From Methylibium sp. NZG (GTDB lineage Bacteria > Pseudomonadota > Gammaproteobacteria > Burkholderiales > Burkholderiaceae_C), in NCBI GenBank assembly GCA_001263235.1, contig LGRD01000032.1:1-64000 (forward strand): a stretch of 64,000 nucleotides of DNA, written 5' to 3'. A model generated the notes under the pieces. That model was not told the origin of the DNA and searched no databases. It was given only the letters and a program-made list of their open reading frames with translations. Positions within the stretch are counted from its first letter, which is position 1. Each line of letters starts with the position of its first letter. This document shows, piece after piece, positions 62,474 through 64,000 of this stretch. The translations under genes were made by a program, and so were the position numbers.

Positions 62474-62887
62474 TCAACCCGTTGGCGCAATGGTGCCCAC
62501 GCCGCTGGCCAGGGCGGCCTCTCGCAGCGGCACGTCGAGCGTGGCAATCGGCAGTTGCAGCCGCAGGGCAAGTTCGAGGTAGGCAGCGCCGTACGTCGTC
62601 AGGCCGAACCGGAGTGCCAGCGCCAATAGCTCGCTGGGAGGGACGGCGTGGCGGTCCACCGCAATCGGCAGCGAAACGACTTGCGCGATCACAGACTGCG
62701 CAGCCTGGGCCGTCATGACCTTGCGCAGGCACGCGGTGCGCAGCACGTTGCTGAACTCAAGCTCCCACAACGCCGGCACCACGGCGCGATCATCCTGCAA
62801 GCGGATTGCGATGGCTTCGCTGTAGGGCGTGGCCTGGTTCTGAATGAACCAGCCGCTGACCACCGAGTTGTCGAGAACGAAGGGCAC
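62474..62887 (-). CDS. VapC-like PIN-domain toxin
   Basis: A 137-residue PIN RNase of a type II toxin-antitoxin pair. Asp6 (VLDNSVVSGWF), a Glu in ALWELEFSNVL and a late Asp in PIATLDVPLREAA supply the acidic metal site. It cuts RNA when free of antitoxin, by analogy with the family. The start is GTG 62887, 13 bp after the antitoxin stop. Confidence 0.88.
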   Translation of the reverse strand: MPFVLDNSVVSGWFIQNQATPYSEAIAIRLQDDRAVVPALWELEFSNVLRTACLRKVMTAQAAQSVIAQVVSLPIAVDRHAVPPSELLALALRFGLTTYGAAYLELALRLQLPIATLDVPLREAALASGVGTIAPTG

Positions 62888-62900
62888 CGGGCGCTCAGTT

Positions 62901-63155
62901 TCAGTCGCGCCCCTCGGCGAGAATGTCCTTCAGCGTGCCTTCCAGTGCGACGCCTTCACGCTGCCTCCTCAGGCGCTCGAACGTGGCGGCTACCTGTTGT
63001 CGCTGACCGCCGGCTGCGCGCTTGGAGGCTGCCGCAGACACCAGGCGAGCCACCGCCACACCACGCCGCGTGATGGTGACCTGCTCTCCACGCTCGACTT
63101 CCAGCAGCAACTCGGACAGCCGGGTCTTGGCTTCGTAGACAGCGACTTCCTTCAT
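62901..63155 (-). CDS. Phd/YefM-type antitoxin
   Basis: An 84-residue protein. MKEVAVYEAKTRLSELLLEVE and ERGEQVTITRRGVAVARLV are the Phd/YefM N-terminal DNA-binding fold. The C-terminal part (ATFERLRRQREGVALEGTLK) should wrap the toxin. ATG 63155 was chosen; ATG 63161, two codons earlier, has no room for a ribosome site. It is first in the pair and likely represses it. Confidence 0.88.
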   Translation of the reverse strand: MKEVAVYEAKTRLSELLLEVERGEQVTITRRGVAVARLVSAAASKRAAGGQRQQVAATFERLRRQREGVALEGTLKDILAEGRD

Positions 63156-63162
63156 GACCATC

Positions 63163-63188
63163 TCATTTATGAATGATGGTTAACTATA
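63163..63188 (-). promoter_or_regulatory. promoter and operator of toxin-antitoxin pair
   Basis: Minus strand: extended -10 TGATATAGT, with hexamer TATAGT at 63188-63183. Between it and the start lies the palindrome TCATTTATGAATGA (63163-63176), a likely Phd operator. The patch is clearly AT-richer than its surroundings. Confidence 0.55.
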
Positions 63189-63214
63189 TCAGCATTGGGT
63201 CGGGAGAGTACGCC

Positions 63215-64000
63215 TCAAACTCGCTCGACGATGAGCGCAATGCCCTGGCCCACGCCGATGCACATGGTGCACAGCGCGTAGCGGCCTTTGATGCGGTGCA
63301 ACTGGTTGACGGCCGTCGTCACCAGCCGCGCACCGCTGGCGCCCAGCGGGTGGCCCAGCGCGATCGCGCCGCCGTTCGGGTTGACGCGCGGGTCGTCGTC
63401 TTGCAAGCCCAGGTCGCGCGTCACGGCCAGGCCCTGTGCGGCGAAGGCTTCGTTGAGCTCGATCACGTCGATCTTTTCAATCGCCAAGCCCGTCATCGCC
63501 AGCACCTTGCGGGTGGCCGGCGCCGGCCCGAAACCCATGATGCGGGGCGCCACCCCGGCCACCGCCATGCCCACCACGCGCGCGCGCGGCGTGAGGCCGT
63601 GCTTTGCGGCGCTCATCTCGTTGGCCAGCAGCAGCGCGCACGATCCGTCGTTGATGCCCGACGCGTTGCCCGCCGTCACCGTGCCGTCCGGCTTGACGAC
63701 ACCCTTGAGCTTGGCGAGTGCCTCCAGGCTGGTCTCGCGCGGGTGCTCGTCCTTGCCGACGACGAGGGCGTCGCCCTTCTTCTGCGCGATCGTTACCGGC
63801 GCGATCTCGGCGTCGAAGAAGCCCGCCTGTTGCGCCGCGACGGCGTTGAGCTGGCTGCGCAGCGCCATGCGGTCCTGCGCCTCGCGCTCGATGCCGAACT
63901 GCGCCGCCACATTCTCGGCCGTCTCGGGCATCGAATCGACGCCATGCATCTCGCGCATCAGCTTGTTGACGAAGCGCCAGCCGATCGTCGTGTCGTAGAC
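63215..64000 (-). CDS. pcaF: 3-oxoadipyl-CoA/acetyl-CoA thiolase, 5' end outside window
   Basis: The last 261 residues of a thiolase; the frame is open to the window edge. The visible start VYDTTIGWRFVN and GVDSMPETAENVAAQFGI match the beta-ketoadipyl-CoA thiolase (PcaF/PaaJ) group more than plain acetyl-CoA acetyltransferases. The active-site His is in NPNGGAIALGHPLGASGAR and the second Cys in CTMCIGVGQG. The first catalytic Cys is outside. The role would be the last step of aromatic ring catabolism; neighbours that would prove this are not visible. Confidence 0.88.
   Translation of the reverse strand, partial: VYDTTIGWRFVNKLMREMHGVDSMPETAENVAAQFGIEREAQDRMALRSQLNAVAAQQAGFFDAEIAPVTIAQKKGDALVVGKDEHPRETSLEALAKLKGVVKPDGTVTAGNASGINDGSCALLLANEMSAAKHGLTPRARVVGMAVAGVAPRIMGFGPAPATRKVLAMTGLAIEKIDVIELNEAFAAQGLAVTRDLGLQDDDPRVNPNGGAIALGHPLGASGARLVTTAVNQLHRIKGRYALCTMCIGVGQGIALIVERV

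Overview
The window is GC-rich DNA from a betaproteobacterium. The ribosomal protein and RpoA/RpoB/RpoC sequences, the hpd-phhA pair, the purT and aqpZ genes and the trp gene set look like order Burkholderiales, most like the Rubrivivax-Leptothrix-Ideonella group. This is judged by eye, not from a search. No phage, transposase, CRISPR array or rRNA gene was seen.

Left part (1-18500): mixed chromosomal genes in short units on both strands. There is an MFS transporter cut by the window edge, a lipoprotein, a CaiB-type CoA-transferase and a degenerate kinase/receiver-like protein. DUF4197 and TlpA-like thioredoxin genes are divergent with only 12 bp between start codons. A multi-zinc-ribbon membrane protein follows. 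The phenylalanine/tyrosine catabolic pair hpd-phhA faces an Lrp-type regulator. Then come aquaporin Z, an HDOD protein, DUF2855, an aldo/keto reductase, three tiny arginine-rich genes, an HTH-like protein, purT and an hsp20 gene with a sigma-32-like promoter.

Tryptophan region (18500-28840): a short ORF with a Trp-Pro-Trp core and hairpins precedes trpE, which suggests attenuation. trpE is separated from trpG-ltaE-trpD-trpC-ung by a translationally coupled pair: a membrane pseudokinase and an OmpA-like lipoprotein.

Translation/transcription region (28840-53450): tRNA-Tyr, tRNA-Gly, tRNA-Thr, tuf, tRNA-Trp, secE, nusG, rplK, rplA, rplJ, rplL, rpoB, rpoC. After a terminator and an orphan PIN-domain gene comes the spc/alpha cluster, from rplN to rplQ including secY, infA, rpmJ and rpoA, and then initiator tRNA-fMet. 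The str and S10 blocks (rpsL to rpsQ) that normally sit between rpoC and rplN are absent.

Right part (53450-64000): a secreted alpha/beta hydrolase, a seven-repeat FG-GAP beta-propeller lipoprotein and a decayed paralogue of it. Next are a NarL-type two-component system with a 7TM sensor kinase, an epimerase-like gene, two unknown proteins, a PhyH-type dioxygenase, a Phd-VapC-type toxin-antitoxin pair and the end of a 3-oxoadipyl-CoA thiolase gene.

A recurring oddity is short tandem arrays with a 12-nt period, in coding and non-coding DNA (1764, 18518, 44594, 49860, 61401), plus a 27-nt array at 14187. Open frames antisense to the real genes are common at this GC content and were ignored.
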